This document shows positions 11,301-20,885 of a stretch of 64,000 bases of DNA, in pieces. The position numbers and the translations under genes were made by a program. This DNA is from Chromohalobacter marismortui (lineage in GTDB: Bacteria > Pseudomonadota > Gammaproteobacteria > Pseudomonadales > Halomonadaceae): positions 495,087-559,086 of the forward strand of contig NZ_SOBR01000003.1 of the NCBI RefSeq assembly GCF_004364315.1, in the 5' to 3' direction. The notes under the pieces are model-generated. The model had not been told where the DNA came from, ran no database searches, and saw nothing but the letters and a program-made list of their open reading frames with translations. The stretch's first letter is position 1, and each line of letters opens with the position of its first letter.

Positions 11301-11626
11301 TGACGCACTGTACCGAGAAGACCAACGCACCGGGCGCTACTCAGGCCTGGCAGCAAGTCTTCAAGACTTTCGGCCTGACGCTGGAAAGCATCGCCACCGG
11401 ATGTTGCGGCATGTCCGGCACCTACGGACACGAAGCCCGCAACCGCGAGACCTCCGAGAAAATCTACGACCTCTCGTGGCGCGCGCCGGTCGAGGACGAC
11501 GCTAATGCCGGACGCCTGCTGGCCACCGGCTACTCGTGCCGCAGCCAGGCCAAACGCCTCTCCGATGCCGAACTGCCGCATCCGTTACAGGGCTTGCTGA
11601 CGGCACTCAAACGCACCCGATCTTGA
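8375..11626 (+). CDS. ydiJ: YdiJ-type FAD/4Fe-4S dehydrogenase (probable D-2-hydroxyglutarate dehydrogenase)
   Basis: A 1083-residue fusion. The N-terminal FAD_binding_4 domain (about 50-270) carries PRGGGTGTNGQSLTDG and LSTSNRATIGGMIATDASGQ; the FAD-oxidase C domain runs to about 540. A linker of about 60 residues rich in Ala, Thr and Ser follows, then a ferredoxin-like domain with CNGNGACYNYDPNDAMCPS and CLACKSCAGQCP, and a CCG-type domain with TGCCGMSGTYGHE near the end. E. coli YdiJ (1018 residues) has the same order and oxidises D-2-hydroxyglutarate; assignment here is by homology. The start ATG has only a weak ribosome site. It is followed at once by a small DUF2905 gene. Confidence 0.85.
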   Translation: MIAPLDTPERTATPYLRFLDALDQAGFGGDIAPDYANRTVLATDNSIYQRLPQAVLYPRNAEDLACLARLAGREEFQAIVLAPRGGGTGTNGQSLTDGLVVDVSRHMNHILEIDVENRRVRVQAGVVKDQLNAALKPYGLFFAPDLSTSNRATIGGMIATDASGQGSCEYGKTRDHVLALDMLLLGGERLHTQRLDAETLKQTCERDDRIGEVHRSAREIADTQSALIEATFPPLNRCLTGYDLAHLRRADGTFDLNSVLCGAEGTLGFLAEATLNVLPIPKHSTLVNIRYPGFMDALRDAKALMSGDSHPTSIETVDDKVLGLAMEDFVWDGVAEFFPAEGEDIHGINLVEFNDDDPERLAARVEVFCTHLATDTQVERLGYTLAEGREAIGRVYAMRKRAVGLLGNAKGEKRPIPFVEDTAVPPEHLADYITEFRALLDAHGLAYGMFGHVDAGVLHVRPAIDMKDPAQEALIREISDEVAILTQRYHGLLWGEHGKGVRSEYAPQFFGELYPSLQRLKAAFDPHNQLNPGKIATPLASRFQDNGAMATDNKASGAGCSEAPLPGKATVAPTEGATAPSQESASDDAVAVEAEPVTWVDPGLLTIDGVPTRGQLDRQIDERVWQHHASAVYCNGNGACYNYDPNDAMCPSWKATRERVHSPKGRASLMREWLRLQDQAGIDVIEESRQKQAEGIWGATKAFPRRLRNTLAKRRGREDVSHEVYDAMAGCLACKSCAGQCPIKVNVPEFRSQFLELYHNRYLRPPRDYLIGALEFFVPYLKPVAPLYNALLDTRLADRLLAGPMGMVDTPRLSRASLAKQLEAWGIAEATPTTLGFLSERQKARSVVIVQDAFTSHFEAKLVMDIVELLSRLDIRVFVAPFHANGKPLHVQGFLGAFEKTATAQAKRLKTLAGFGVPLVGIDPAMTLAYRQEYVKALGPEAVPEVLLLQEWLLSLGRALPPAGLSTLDDPGYKLLTHCTEKTNAPGATQAWQQVFKTFGLTLESIATGCCGMSGTYGHEARNRETSEKIYDLSWRAPVEDDANAGRLLATGYSCRSQAKRLSDAELPHPLQGLLTALKRTRS

Positions 11627-11637
11627 AGGCGCCGATA

Positions 11638-11838
11638 ATGTCCCGATCGCTGATTTTTATTGGCCTGGCCATCGTGGTCATCGGCTTGCTGTGGCCTTGG
11701 CTCTCCAAGTTGCCGCTCGGGCATCTGCCGGGTGACATCGTCATCAAGCGCGAGGAATTCGCCTTCTATTTTCCGATCACCACCATGATCCTCGTCAGTG
11801 TGGTCGTATCGGCCTTGTTATGGCTTTTCAACCGCTGA
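11638..11838 (+). CDS. DUF2905 small membrane protein
   Basis: A 66-residue protein with two predicted membrane helices: SLIFIGLAIVVIGLLWPW at residues 4-21 and a second at about 44-63. Between them is the conserved hydrophilic loop LPLGHLPGDIVIKRE typical of DUF2905. The start has an AAGG site eight bases upstream and lies 11 bases after the ydiJ stop, so the two are probably cotranscribed. The function of the family is unknown. Confidence 0.8.
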   Translation: MSRSLIFIGLAIVVIGLLWPWLSKLPLGHLPGDIVIKREEFAFYFPITTMILVSVVVSALLWLFNR

Positions 11839-11996
11839 ATCGACGTGCACCGGTGCGATGCAACGCAACACACCCTGCGGGGACAACGAATAGCGATGCA
11901 AACGCATGCATCATTAACGCTTGCCGTGCATTGCAACTGCCGTGAGGCGACGCTAGGCTTCGCGCTTTCGCTTTCATCCACCCAAGGAGCGCGACC

Positions 11997-13796
11997 ATGG
12001 AGCACGCTGCCGTCGACCTGACCTTGATCGGCCTGCTCGCGCTGATTTGCCAATGGCTGGCCTGGCGACTCAAGTTGCCGGCGATCCTGCCGCTTTTGAT
12101 CGTGGGCATCATCATGGGCCCCATTACCGGTCTGCTCCAACCCGACGCGCTGCTCGGCGATCTACTCTTTCCGCTCGTCTCATTGGCGGTGGCAGTGATC
12201 CTGTTCGAAGGCAGCCTGACCCTCGACTTCGGCGACCTGCGCGGCCATGGCCATATCGTGCGTCGGCTGGTCACCTGGGGGGCCCTGGTCACGGGGATTA
12301 CCGCCATCGTCGCGGCACGCTATACGCTGGGACTGACGTGGGAGATGGCCAGCGTTCTTGGGGCCGTGCTGGTGGTGACAGGGCCGACGGTGGTGCTGCC
12401 CATGTTGCAGACGCTGCGCGCCCGCGAGCACCTTTCGCAGATCCTGCGCTGGGAAGGCATCCTGATCGATCCGGTGGGGGCCATCGGCGCGGTACTGGTG
12501 TATGAGTTCGTCGCCCTGGGCGCGTCCAATGGGGCCGCCACCTACACCTTGGCATTGTTCGCCAAGACCGCCCTGATCGGTTTCGGTCTCGGCGGCCTGG
12601 GAGGGTATCTGTGGGGGTGCGTGCTGCGCCATCATTGGTTGCCGCAACGCCTGCACAGCTTCGGTACGCTGATGGCCATGCTGTCGCTGTTCACGCTCTC
12701 CAACATGCTCTTTCACGAATCCGGGCTGTTGACGGTGACGGTGATGGGCGTGTGGCTGGCCAACATGCGCGGTGTCCCCACGCAGCAGATCATCGAGTTC
12801 AAGGAAACGCTCTCGTTGCTGTTGATCTCGGGGCTTTTCATTCTGCTCGCCGCACGCCTGACCCTCGATCAGTTGGCGCAACTTTCCTGGCCGGCCTGGG
12901 CGTTCCTGCTCATCCTGGTGGGCGTGGCTCGCCCGCTGGCGGTATGGGTCTGCACCCTGGGCACGCGGCTCAACTGGCGCGAAAAAGCGCTGCTGGCATG
13001 GCTATCGCCGCGCGGCATCGTCGCCGCCGCCGTGGCCTCGCTGTTCGCCCTCAAGCTCGAGAACCTGAACATGCCGGGCGCCGAGATGCTGGTCCCGGTG
13101 ACCTTTCTGGTCATCATAAGCACCGTGGTGGTACAAAGCCTGCTGTCACGCCCCATTGCGCTAGCATTGAAGGTCAGCGAACCGCCGCCCGCCGGTTTTT
13201 TGATCATCGGTGCCAACCCCGTGGCCCGCACCATCGCCAAGGCGTTGGAAGAAGCCGGTTTCACCGTGCGCCTGACCGACAATAGCTGGGACGCCGTGCA
13301 GGAGGCGCGCATGGCCGGTTTGCCTGTCTACTACGGCAATCCACTCTCCGAGCATGCCACCCAGCATCTCGAACTGACCGGTATCGGCCATCTGCTGCCG
13401 CTGTCGCCCTATCGCGAACTGAACAATCTGGCGATCCTGCATTTCGAGCATGTGCTGGGACACGGCAAAGTCTTTCGTCTTGCGGCGGGCACCAGCAAAC
13501 ATGCTCACCGCCACCAGGAACAGGCGCTGGATCACCTGCCCATGGTCTTTGGCGAAGACGTGACGTATGCCCAACTGTCGAGCGTGGTCTACCGTGGTGG
13601 CGAGGTTCGCAAGACCAAGCTGAGCGCCAACTTCAGCATCGAGGACTACCGTCAGGCGCACCAGAATCGCTTGCTGCCCCTGTTCTGCATCGGCCCCAAC
13701 GGTCGCATTCGGGTCGCCAACGACCGGGCACCGCTCACGCCTCGTGCCGGGGATACCCTGATCAGTTTGATCTACCCCGACTCCCCCGAATTCTGA
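11997..13796 (+). CDS. CPA1-family cation/proton antiporter with C-terminal nucleotide-binding domain
   Basis: A 599-residue inner-membrane protein. Residues 5-390 form about twelve membrane helices of the Na_H_Exchanger family; the acidic segment ILFEGSLTLDFGDL and RWEGILIDPVGAIGA are typical of CPA1 members. A soluble TrkA-N-like Rossmann domain follows (FLIIGANPVARTIAKALEEAG at about 399). It probably exchanges Na+ or K+ for H+, with nucleotide control; substrate cannot be set from sequence. The ribosome site AAGGAG lies about nine bases before the ATG. A role in salt tolerance is an inference from the family and host type. Confidence 0.88.
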   Translation: MEHAAVDLTLIGLLALICQWLAWRLKLPAILPLLIVGIIMGPITGLLQPDALLGDLLFPLVSLAVAVILFEGSLTLDFGDLRGHGHIVRRLVTWGALVTGITAIVAARYTLGLTWEMASVLGAVLVVTGPTVVLPMLQTLRAREHLSQILRWEGILIDPVGAIGAVLVYEFVALGASNGAATYTLALFAKTALIGFGLGGLGGYLWGCVLRHHWLPQRLHSFGTLMAMLSLFTLSNMLFHESGLLTVTVMGVWLANMRGVPTQQIIEFKETLSLLLISGLFILLAARLTLDQLAQLSWPAWAFLLILVGVARPLAVWVCTLGTRLNWREKALLAWLSPRGIVAAAVASLFALKLENLNMPGAEMLVPVTFLVIISTVVVQSLLSRPIALALKVSEPPPAGFLIIGANPVARTIAKALEEAGFTVRLTDNSWDAVQEARMAGLPVYYGNPLSEHATQHLELTGIGHLLPLSPYRELNNLAILHFEHVLGHGKVFRLAAGTSKHAHRHQEQALDHLPMVFGEDVTYAQLSSVVYRGGEVRKTKLSANFSIEDYRQAHQNRLLPLFCIGPNGRIRVANDRAPLTPRAGDTLISLIYPDSPEF

Positions 13797-13827
13797 ACGC
13801 CCCACCCTTCTGCCCCCCCCCAACGCC

Positions 13828-13852
13828 ATCGGGCCGCACAAGGCGGCCCGAT
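13828..13852. terminator. Bidirectional hairpin between antiporter and trpC
   Basis: A perfect 10-bp stem (ATCGGGCCGC / GCGGCCCGAT, loop ACAAG) sits between two convergent genes. There is no T-run on either side, so it may act with Rho or as a message end stabiliser. Confidence 0.55.
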
Positions 13853-13885
13853 AGGAGACGGCATAAGAAACTGGCGCAGGCGCGT

Positions 13886-14698
13886 CTAGAAAAACAGGCG
13901 ACGCAAGGCACTGCCCGGCTCGTCTTCCCGCATGAAGGCCTCGCCGACCAGGAAGGCGTTCACGTCGTGCTCGCGCATGTGCTCGACATCGTCGCGCGTG
14001 TGAATGCCCGACTCGGTGACGACCGTGACATGCGGCGGAATGCGCGGAAGTAGCTCGAAGGTCGTCGCCAACGAGGTCTCGAAGGTGCGCAAATCGCGAT
14101 TGTTGATGCCTACCAGCGTCAAATCCAGCGCCAGCGCACGCTCCAGCTCATGGGCATCATGGACCTCCACCAGCACATCCATGCCCAATTCATGGGCTTG
14201 TTGGTGCAATGCTTTCAGGCGGGCGTCGTCGAGTGCCGCGACGATCAGCAGGATGCAATCCGCACCAATGGCCCGTGCCTCGCTGACCTGATAAGAGTCG
14301 ACGATGAAGTCCTTGCGGATCACCGGCAGAGCGCAGGCCTCGCGCGCCGCCTGCAAGTCACGCTCATGGCCCTGGAAGAAGTCGGCATCGGTCAATACCG
14401 AGAGGCAACTGGCCCCGGCTTCGGCGTAGGCCTTGGCGATCTGAGCCGGCTGGAAGTCCTCGCGAATCACGCCCTTGGAGGGCGAAGCCTTCTTGACCTC
14501 GGCGATGACGGCCGGGTCACCCGCGGCAATGCCGCGCTCGAGCGCGGCGACGAAGCCACGCGGCGCGGCTTGCTGGCGCGCCTGTTCTAAAAGCTGTGCT
14601 TCGCTGACGCGCGCGCGACGCTCACGAATCTCGTCGTCCTTGCGCGCCAGAATCTTGGCCAGAATGGTCGGCAGGCCGGTGTCATGTTCGTGGCTCAT
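13886..14698 (-). CDS. trpC: Indole-3-glycerol-phosphate synthase
   Basis: This catalyses the ring-closure step of tryptophan synthesis, from carboxyphenylaminodeoxyribulose phosphate to indole-3-glycerol phosphate. 270 residues, monofunctional, without a fused TrpF. The (beta/alpha)8 landmarks are [16 protein letters not shown] near 66, [27 protein letters not shown] and [12 protein letters not shown]. It is last in trpGDC; its ATG overlaps the trpD stop as TGATG. Confidence 0.96.
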   Translation of the reverse strand: MSHEHDTGLPTILAKILARKDDEIRERRARVSEAQLLEQARQQAAPRGFVAALERGIAAGDPAVIAEVKKASPSKGVIREDFQPAQIAKAYAEAGASCLSVLTDADFFQGHERDLQAAREACALPVIRKDFIVDSYQVSEARAIGADCILLIVAALDDARLKALHQQAHELGMDVLVEVHDAHELERALALDLTLVGINNRDLRTFETSLATTFELLPRIPPHVTVVTESGIHTRDDVEHMREHDVNAFLVGEAFMREDEPGSALRRLFF

Positions 14699-15729
14699 CA
14701 GCGCTCGTCCTTATGGGCCAGAATGCGCGTAAAGTCTGCGAGCTCTTTCATTTTTTCCAGCGGCAGCTTGGACCCTTGGGCATCCTGCGCCAGGATCACG
14801 CCCTCTTTCAACGTGTCCGCCACGCCGGCAGCATAAAGCGCCGCCCCCGCATTCAACGCCACGATATCCGCCGCCGGGCCGTCTCCCACCAGCGCGGCCT
14901 TGACCAGCTTGAGACTATCCTCGGCGGTCACCACCTTCAGCGTTTCCAGCGACTGGCGTTCGAGGCCGAAGTCCTCCGGTGCGATGGTGTATTCGCGAAT
15001 CTCGCCGTCCTGCAACTCGGCCACGCGCGTCGGCGCGGCCAGGGAAATCTCGTCGAGACCGTCCTCGGCATTGACCACCAGCACATGGTCGCTGCCGAGT
15101 CGCTTCAAGGCTTCCGCCATGATCGTCAGCAATGCAGGGTCGTAGACACCCAATAGCTGATTCGGCGTATTGGCGGGGTTGGTCAGCGGCCCCAGGATGT
15201 TGAACACGGTGCGCACGCCCATTTCGCGGCGCGGACCGATGGCATGCCGCATCGCCTGGTGATGCATGGGCGCGAACATGAAACCAACCCCGACCTCCTG
15301 GATGCAACGCGCCACCTCATTCGGCGGCAGATCCAGCGAAATGCCCGCCACATCGAACAAGTCGGCGCTCCCGGAAGACGACGACACGCTACGATTGCCG
15401 TGCTTGGCAACCCGCCCACCAGCAGCAGCGACCACGAAGCTGGAAGCAGTCGAGACATTGAACAGGTTGGCACCATCGCCCCCTGTACCGACGATATCCA
15501 CCAGGTGCGTGCGGTCGACCTCGACGGGCAGCATCAGTTCACGCATTACCTGCGCGGCGGCCGTGATCTCGTCGGCCGTCTCGCCCTTCATCGACAGGCC
15601 GATCAGAAAGCCGCCGATCTGGGCATCACTGGCCTCCCCGGTCATGATCGACTTCATCACCGCATGGGTGTCGTCGAAGCTCAGATGGCGGTGACGCATC
15701 ACCGCGCCGATGGCTTCTCGCATCTGCAT
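14698..15729 (-). CDS. trpD: Anthranilate phosphoribosyltransferase
   Basis: This transfers phosphoribose from PRPP to anthranilate; 343 residues. The PRPP-binding glycine loop is [20 protein letters not shown] near residue 80, and [16 protein letters not shown] follows near 107. The ribosome site GGAG is six bases before the chosen ATG (MQMREA); an ATG two codons later is less well placed. It lies 13 bases after trpG. Confidence 0.96.
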   Translation of the reverse strand: MQMREAIGAVMRHRHLSFDDTHAVMKSIMTGEASDAQIGGFLIGLSMKGETADEITAAAQVMRELMLPVEVDRTHLVDIVGTGGDGANLFNVSTASSFVVAAAGGRVAKHGNRSVSSSSGSADLFDVAGISLDLPPNEVARCIQEVGVGFMFAPMHHQAMRHAIGPRREMGVRTVFNILGPLTNPANTPNQLLGVYDPALLTIMAEALKRLGSDHVLVVNAEDGLDEISLAAPTRVAELQDGEIREYTIAPEDFGLERQSLETLKVVTAEDSLKLVKAALVGDGPAADIVALNAGAALYAAGVADTLKEGVILAQDAQGSKLPLEKMKELADFTRILAHKDER

Positions 15730-15742
15730 GTTTGGCTCCTCG

Positions 15743-16330
<588 letters not shown>

Positions 16331-16384
16331 GGCGATAAAGTCCTGTTTCTCATTAAGTTCTTTGGCATGAGCTCTTGATAACGC

Positions 16385-16403
16385 AGATTGTGGCTCACAA
16401 TCT
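16385..16403. promoter_or_regulatory. Palindrome upstream of trpG
   Basis: AGATTGTG-GCT-CACAATCT is a perfect 8-base-arm inverted repeat 55 bases before the trpG ATG. It could be an operator or a leader hairpin. No other obvious signal for trpGDC is seen in the 16331-16456 stretch. Confidence 0.35.
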
Positions 16404-16456
16404 TACCCAAGTCGGCCTCTCTAGGGATGCCAGCCGTGCAGGGAGCGATAGACACA

Positions 16457-16483
16457 AAAATGCCGCCCTGACGGCGGCATTTT
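16457..16483. terminator. Strong intrinsic terminator between the small ORF and trpG
   Basis: AAAATGCCGCC and GGCGGCATTTT form an 11-bp stem with loop CTGAC and T-rich flanks in both directions. On the minus strand it would stop transcripts coming from trpE before trpG, consistent with trpE and trpGDC being separate units. Confidence 0.75.
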
Positions 16484-16706
16484 GTTCAGTCGCAAGCGTG
16501 CCGCCCCTCGCTCAGGAGCGCCACCACTGAATAAAGCTATATGTCGAGTCGATAGTCATGGTCATCATATTGCCGTTTGCAGTGAGGCCATGTCAATCGA
16601 GCCGAACATGCCCATGGCCCCACGAACTTGATCTCGCATGGCTTCGACGTCAGACCTATACTCACTACAGTACTGATACACCGTTTTATATCCTTAGGGG
16701 GTATCG

Positions 16707-16850
16707 ATGAAACGCATGATAGGCGCCGCCATTGCCAACTGGTTCCGTAAGCCCGAGAACCGCGAGAAGGCAAAGCGAACGGCCAAGCAGATGGCCGACA
16801 AGTATCAGAACCGCCGCAAGAAATCGTCCAACGACTCGTCTTCTCGCTAA
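16707..16850 (+). CDS. 47-residue basic small protein between trpE and trpG
   Basis: A small ORF with a good ribosome site (AGGGGG, five bases before ATG). The protein has a short hydrophobic start (MKRMIGAAIANWF) and then a very basic, lysine/arginine-rich tail (KPENREKAKRTAKQMADKYQ...) ending in a serine-rich end. No family is recognised. Its amphipathic basic character suggests binding to nucleic acid or membrane. It has its own space on the plus strand, flanked by hairpins on both sides, which favours a real gene. Confidence 0.55.
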   Translation: MKRMIGAAIANWFRKPENREKAKRTAKQMADKYQNRRKKSSNDSSSR

Positions 16851-16864
16851 GCATGCACTTGCAC

Positions 16865-16888
16865 GGCGCTACGTCATCACGCAGCGCC
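16865..16888. terminator. Hairpin between the small ORF and the trpE 3' end
   Basis: GGCGCTACGT and ACGCAGCGCC pair over 10 bases with one mismatch around CATC. It lies 15 bases after the small ORF stop, between convergent genes. No T-run follows. Confidence 0.4.
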
Positions 16889-16922
16889 GCCCTTCCCTCA
16901 TAGGTGCAGCCCTGCGGCCACA

Positions 16923-18413
16923 TCAACCGAGATTGTCGAGGCCCCGCTCGGCCATCGCCACCGCGCGAAACAAAGCACGGCCCTTGTTGAGCGTTTCCTG
17001 CCATTCCTGCTCGGGCACCGAGTCGGCGACGATACCCGCGCCCGCCTGCACATGCAGCTGACCATCCTTGATGACCGCCGTGCGAATGGCGATGGCGGTG
17101 TCCATGTTGCCGTGCCAGGAGAGATAGCCGACCGCGCCGCCGTAGACGCCGCGCTTGACCGGCTCGAGCTCGTCGAGAATCTGCAAGGCACGGAACTTGG
17201 GCGCGCCGGATAGCGTGCCGGCAGGGAAGGTGGCGCGCAGCACGTCGAGTGCCGACATCCCGGGCTTCAGCTTGCCGGTCACGTGGGAGACGATATGCAT
17301 GACGTGTGAGTAACGTTCGATGGCCATGTTGTCGGTGACCTCGACCGACCCGGTTTCACTGATGCGCCCGATGTCGTTGCGGCCCAGATCGATCAGCATC
17401 AAGTGCTCGGCGATCTCCTTGGGATCGGCCAGCAGCTCGTCCTCGAGCGCCTTGTCTTCCGCCTCATTTTGGCCGCGCACCCGCGTGCCGGCGATGGGAC
17501 GCACGGCCACCTCGCCGTCTTCCAGACGCGTGAGGATTTCCGGCGACGAGCCGACCACGTGATGATCGTCGAGGTTGAAGAAGAACATGTAGGGCGACGG
17601 GTTGAGGCTGCGTAGCGCGCGATACAGATCAAGCGGCGCGGCACGATACGGGATCGTCATGCGTTGCGACGGCACGCATTGCATGACATCGCCGGCCAGC
17701 ACGTACTCCTTGATCTGCTCGACCGCCTCCTTGAAGCCCGCCTCGGTAAACCCGGAGGTAAAGTGCCCTTCCTCCACCGCCGGCCCCCCGGTGCCGGGGC
17801 TGACGGTGTTGAGCGTGGCGCTGCGCAGCTTCATTTCCAGCGCTTCGAGACGCTCCAAGGCCCGCGGGTAGGCATCCGTCATGTCGGGATCGGCGTGCGT
17901 CCACAACGTCAGATGCCCGGAAAGGTTATCGAACACCACCAACTCATCGCAGACCATCAGCAGGATGTCCGGCACTCCGATGGGGTCGGGCTTTTCCACG
18001 CCCCGCAGGCGCGGTTCGATATAGCGGATGGTGTCATGACCGAAATACCCGACCAGGCCGCCATCGAAACGAGGTTGATCGTCGACCTGCGGCACCTTGA
18101 AGCGCGCCTGGAACTGCTCGATCCACGCCAGCGGGTCCTCGACCTCGGTCACGCCGAGCACTTCACCATCGGCGATATGACGTACCACCGGGCCGCGTAC
18201 TTCGATGCGCTCGCGACTCGGCAAGCCGATGATCGAATAGCGCCCCCATTTCTCGCCGCCCTGCACGGACTCGAGCAGAAAAGTCCAGGGTGCATCGGCC
18301 AGCTTGAGATAGGTGGACAGTGGCGTGTCGAGATCCGCGAGCACTTCGCGGGTCACGGGGATACGGTTATAGCCGGCCTGCGCCAGCTCGGTGAAGCGTT
18401 CGGGGGTCATCAT
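16923..18413 (-). CDS. trpE: Anthranilate synthase component I
   Basis: This converts chorismate to anthranilate using ammonia from TrpG; about 496 residues. The N-terminal region holds the feedback-binding motif [18 protein letters not shown] near residue 47; the chorismate-binding domain shows [42 protein letters not shown] and [15 protein letters not shown]. The start at 18413 has AAGGA nine bases upstream; an ATG three codons earlier lies directly against that site and is less likely. A candidate Trp leader peptide lies upstream. Confidence 0.95.
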   Translation of the reverse strand: MMTPERFTELAQAGYNRIPVTREVLADLDTPLSTYLKLADAPWTFLLESVQGGEKWGRYSIIGLPSRERIEVRGPVVRHIADGEVLGVTEVEDPLAWIEQFQARFKVPQVDDQPRFDGGLVGYFGHDTIRYIEPRLRGVEKPDPIGVPDILLMVCDELVVFDNLSGHLTLWTHADPDMTDAYPRALERLEALEMKLRSATLNTVSPGTGGPAVEEGHFTSGFTEAGFKEAVEQIKEYVLAGDVMQCVPSQRMTIPYRAAPLDLYRALRSLNPSPYMFFFNLDDHHVVGSSPEILTRLEDGEVAVRPIAGTRVRGQNEAEDKALEDELLADPKEIAEHLMLIDLGRNDIGRISETGSVEVTDNMAIERYSHVMHIVSHVTGKLKPGMSALDVLRATFPAGTLSGAPKFRALQILDELEPVKRGVYGGAVGYLSWHGNMDTAIAIRTAVIKDGQLHVQAGAGIVADSVPEQEWQETLNKGRALFRAVAMAERGLDNLG

Positions 18414-18470
18414 GCCCTGCATTCCTTGGGTGAGAGTCTACGTCGTGACGAATTCGCACTTCCGCATGGG

Positions 18471-18511
18471 GCCGACACTCGGACGGGCCGGCGAGCATCA
18501 CCATCGCCAGC
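18471..18511 (-). promoter_or_regulatory. Candidate attenuator stems in the trpE leader
   Basis: On the minus strand GCTGGCGA (18511-18504, covering the first Trp codon and the following Arg codon of the leader peptide) can pair with TCGCCGGC (18494-18487), with one G-U. The same downstream segment can instead pair as GCCGGC with GTCGGC (18476-18471). These mutually exclusive stems resemble an attenuator, but no T-run terminator was found, so the mechanism is uncertain. Confidence 0.4.
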
Positions 18512-18569
18512 GTTTGACCCCGCGCATCAACGCATGAGCGCGACGGAATGAGGGAGCATTCAAAGCCAT
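18498..18569 (-). CDS. Candidate trpE leader peptide with two Trp codons
   Basis: A 23-codon ORF starting ATG-GCT-TTG ends with Lys-Arg-Trp-Arg-Trp-stop, 84 bases before the trpE start. Two Trp codons just before the stop of a short ORF ahead of trpE is the classic layout of a leader peptide whose translation senses charged tRNA-Trp. The ribosome site is weak (GGA, nine bases before the ATG). Stems overlapping the Trp codons support the idea. It remains a prediction. Confidence 0.5.
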   Translation of the reverse strand: MALNAPSFRRAHALMRGVKRWRW

Positions 18570-18638
18570 GAAACGCTATCCGTTATAGCAGATGATTATC
18601 AAAGGCTTAGCGCTATGGACGCCAGCCTCGAAAAGACA

Positions 18639-19310
18639 CTAAACGAGTTCCCTCAGCGATTCAACCACGACATCCGGCCCACTCGCGGCCACCGGCTCGC
18701 CGTGATTGTACCCGTATGGCACCGCCAATGTACGAAAACCCGCCCGCCGACCGGCCTCCACGTCGTGCCGTGAATCCCCCACCATCAAACACGCGCTCGG
18801 TGCGACGTCGAGGTGGGCTGCCAGATGCAACAAGGGCGCTGGATCGGGCTTCCGGGTGGACAATGCATCGCCGCCCAACGTCAGTGAAAAGTAATGCGCC
18901 AGGTCCAGACATTCCAGAATAGGCGCGATGAACGCCGTCGGCTTGTTGGTGACCAGCCCCATCCTCATGCCCCGTGCGGCCAGCGCCTCGAGCGCATCGC
19001 GCACCCCGGGGTAGACCTGCGTGGCGCGACAGGGAGCGAGGCGATAATGGTGCAAGAAGAGGTCATGCGCCGCATCCAGCTCCCCACCCCGTGCGCCCAC
19101 GGCTTGCAAGGCTCGCTCGACGAGCTTGCGAGAACCATTGCCGACCCAGTCTCGCACCGCCGCCTCGCCCACCTCGGGCAGCATCATGTCACGCAGCGCA
19201 CCATCAACCGCCGCGGCCAAATCCGGCACGGAATCGATCAGGGTACCGTCGAGATCGAAGACCACGAGCCGAATGCCCTCGAGGGCGGGATGTGTCGCGC
19301 TGGATGGCAT
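18639..19310 (-). CDS. gph: Phosphoglycolate phosphatase (HAD family)
   Basis: This hydrolyses 2-phosphoglycolate, a product of DNA repair and side reactions. 223 residues, HAD subfamily IA: motif I VFDLDGTLIDSVPD near residue 15 with both Asp residues, motif II GLVTNKPT, motif III/IV KPDPAPLL and MVGDSRHDVEAGRRAG. The start MPSSATHP has AAGGAG six bases upstream. In many proteobacteria gph lies next to rpe or trpE; here trpE is adjacent and rpe is 4 kb away. Other HAD substrates cannot be excluded. Confidence 0.85.
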   Translation of the reverse strand: MPSSATHPALEGIRLVVFDLDGTLIDSVPDLAAAVDGALRDMMLPEVGEAAVRDWVGNGSRKLVERALQAVGARGGELDAAHDLFLHHYRLAPCRATQVYPGVRDALEALAARGMRMGLVTNKPTAFIAPILECLDLAHYFSLTLGGDALSTRKPDPAPLLHLAAHLDVAPSACLMVGDSRHDVEAGRRAGFRTLAVPYGYNHGEPVAASGPDVVVESLRELV

Positions 19311-19573
19311 GATCGTCTCCTTGAACCTAAAAGCGCCTAGCATAATGCATGTAATATTACGCAAAAACGTCGCGTCATGCGCGCGCCACGGTGTTCCTCT
19401 GGTACGCGAACAGCGTTATTCTATACACAGACGTCGCCGACACCAGGCGCCAGCGCCCCTCGTCACGGCGCACGGTTCATCCGCTCGTGCGTCCGTGCCC
19501 TTGCCACTCCGCTGCGATGCCCGACCCTGGCGACCTTTTTACGAACCCTTTCAATGCTTCTCCAGGAGTCAGT

Positions 19574-20872
19574 ATGTCCACACCCCGCATCGTGGTGGTC
19601 GGTGGCGGCGCCGGCGGCCTCGAACTGGTCACCCGCCTGGGGCGCAAGCTCGGCAAGCGCCAACGCGCCGAGATCGTGCTCGTCGACCGCAATTCGACCC
19701 ATATCTGGAAACCTCTGCTGCACGAAGTCGCCACGGGTGTGCTCGACTCCAGCCTCGACGAAGTCTCCTATCAAGGCCATTCCAAGGCCCATGGCTATCG
19801 CTTCCAGCGCGGCACGCTGAGCAATCTCGATCGTGACAACCGCACCATCACCCTGGCGCCGATCATCGACGACGATGGCGTCGTGATCCTCCCCGCTCGC
19901 ACGCTCGAGTACGACTACCTGGTCATGGCACTCGGCAGTGTCTCCAACGACTTCGGGACGCCCGGCGTCGCCAAGCATAGCCACTTCATCGACAGCCCCG
20001 AGCAGGCCGAGTCCTTTCGCCAGAACATGCTCAACACCTTCCTGCGTTACAGCGACCCCGAACGCCGGACTCATCCCAAACTGAGCGTGGGACTCGTAGG
20101 CGCCGGCGCCACCGGGGTCGAGCTCGCCGCGGAGCTGATCGGTGCCTCGAAGATGCTGCACAGCTACGGCTTCACCGCCATGGACAGCGGCAAGCTGGAG
20201 ATCCATCTGATCGAGGCGGCACCACGCATCCTGCCGGCACTGCCCGAACGCATCAGCCAGGCCGTGCATCAGGAACTGGAAAAACTTGGCGTGCAGATCC
20301 ACGTCGACACTCGCGTGACCTGTGCCGATGAGCACGGCTTCGTCACTGCCGATGAGACGCGCATCGCCACCGACCTCAACGTCTGGGCCGCGGGCATACG
20401 CGCGCCGGCATTCCTGTCCGAACTGGGTCTTGCCACCGAGCGCAACCACCAGCTCAAGGTCAATCAGACACTGCAAAGCCTCGACGACGAGCGCATCTTC
20501 GCCTTCGGTGATTGCGCCTCTTGCCCGCAGTCCGATGACACGCGCGTCCCACCGCGCGCACAAGCGGCCCACCAGCAAGCCACCCTGCTGTATCACAACC
20601 TGCGTGCGGCCATGGATGACAAGCCACTCAAGCCTTTCGTGTTTCGCGACCGTGGCTCGCTGATCTCGCTGGCGCATTTCGATGCCGTAGGCAGCCTGAT
20701 GCGAGGTGCTTCGGCGCGCAGCCTATTCATCGAAGGGCGCCTCGCCAAGCTGTTCTATGCCTCTCTTTACCGCATGCATCAGATGGCCATTCATGGCGTG
20801 GTCAAAACCGGCATGACCGTCGTCGTCGACGGCCTCAATCGCTACCTGCGGCCACGCATGAAGTTGCACTAA
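19574..20872 (+). CDS. ndh: Type II NADH dehydrogenase (NDH-2)
   Basis: A membrane-associated, non-pumping NADH:quinone oxidoreductase; 432 residues. Two Rossmann motifs are visible: RIVVVGGGAGGLELVTRLG (FAD, residues 5-23) and VGLVGAGATGVELAAEL (NADH, near 175), plus FAFGDCASCP for FAD binding near 315. The C-terminal part, with FYASLYRMHQMAIHG, is the usual membrane-anchoring helix region. The start has CAGGAG five bases upstream. It transfers electrons to the quinone pool without proton translocation. Confidence 0.92.
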   Translation: MSTPRIVVVGGGAGGLELVTRLGRKLGKRQRAEIVLVDRNSTHIWKPLLHEVATGVLDSSLDEVSYQGHSKAHGYRFQRGTLSNLDRDNRTITLAPIIDDDGVVILPARTLEYDYLVMALGSVSNDFGTPGVAKHSHFIDSPEQAESFRQNMLNTFLRYSDPERRTHPKLSVGLVGAGATGVELAAELIGASKMLHSYGFTAMDSGKLEIHLIEAAPRILPALPERISQAVHQELEKLGVQIHVDTRVTCADEHGFVTADETRIATDLNVWAAGIRAPAFLSELGLATERNHQLKVNQTLQSLDDERIFAFGDCASCPQSDDTRVPPRAQAAHQQATLLYHNLRAAMDDKPLKPFVFRDRGSLISLAHFDAVGSLMRGASARSLFIEGRLAKLFYASLYRMHQMAIHGVVKTGMTVVVDGLNRYLRPRMKLH

Positions 20873-20885
20873 TCTGATCGGGCCA

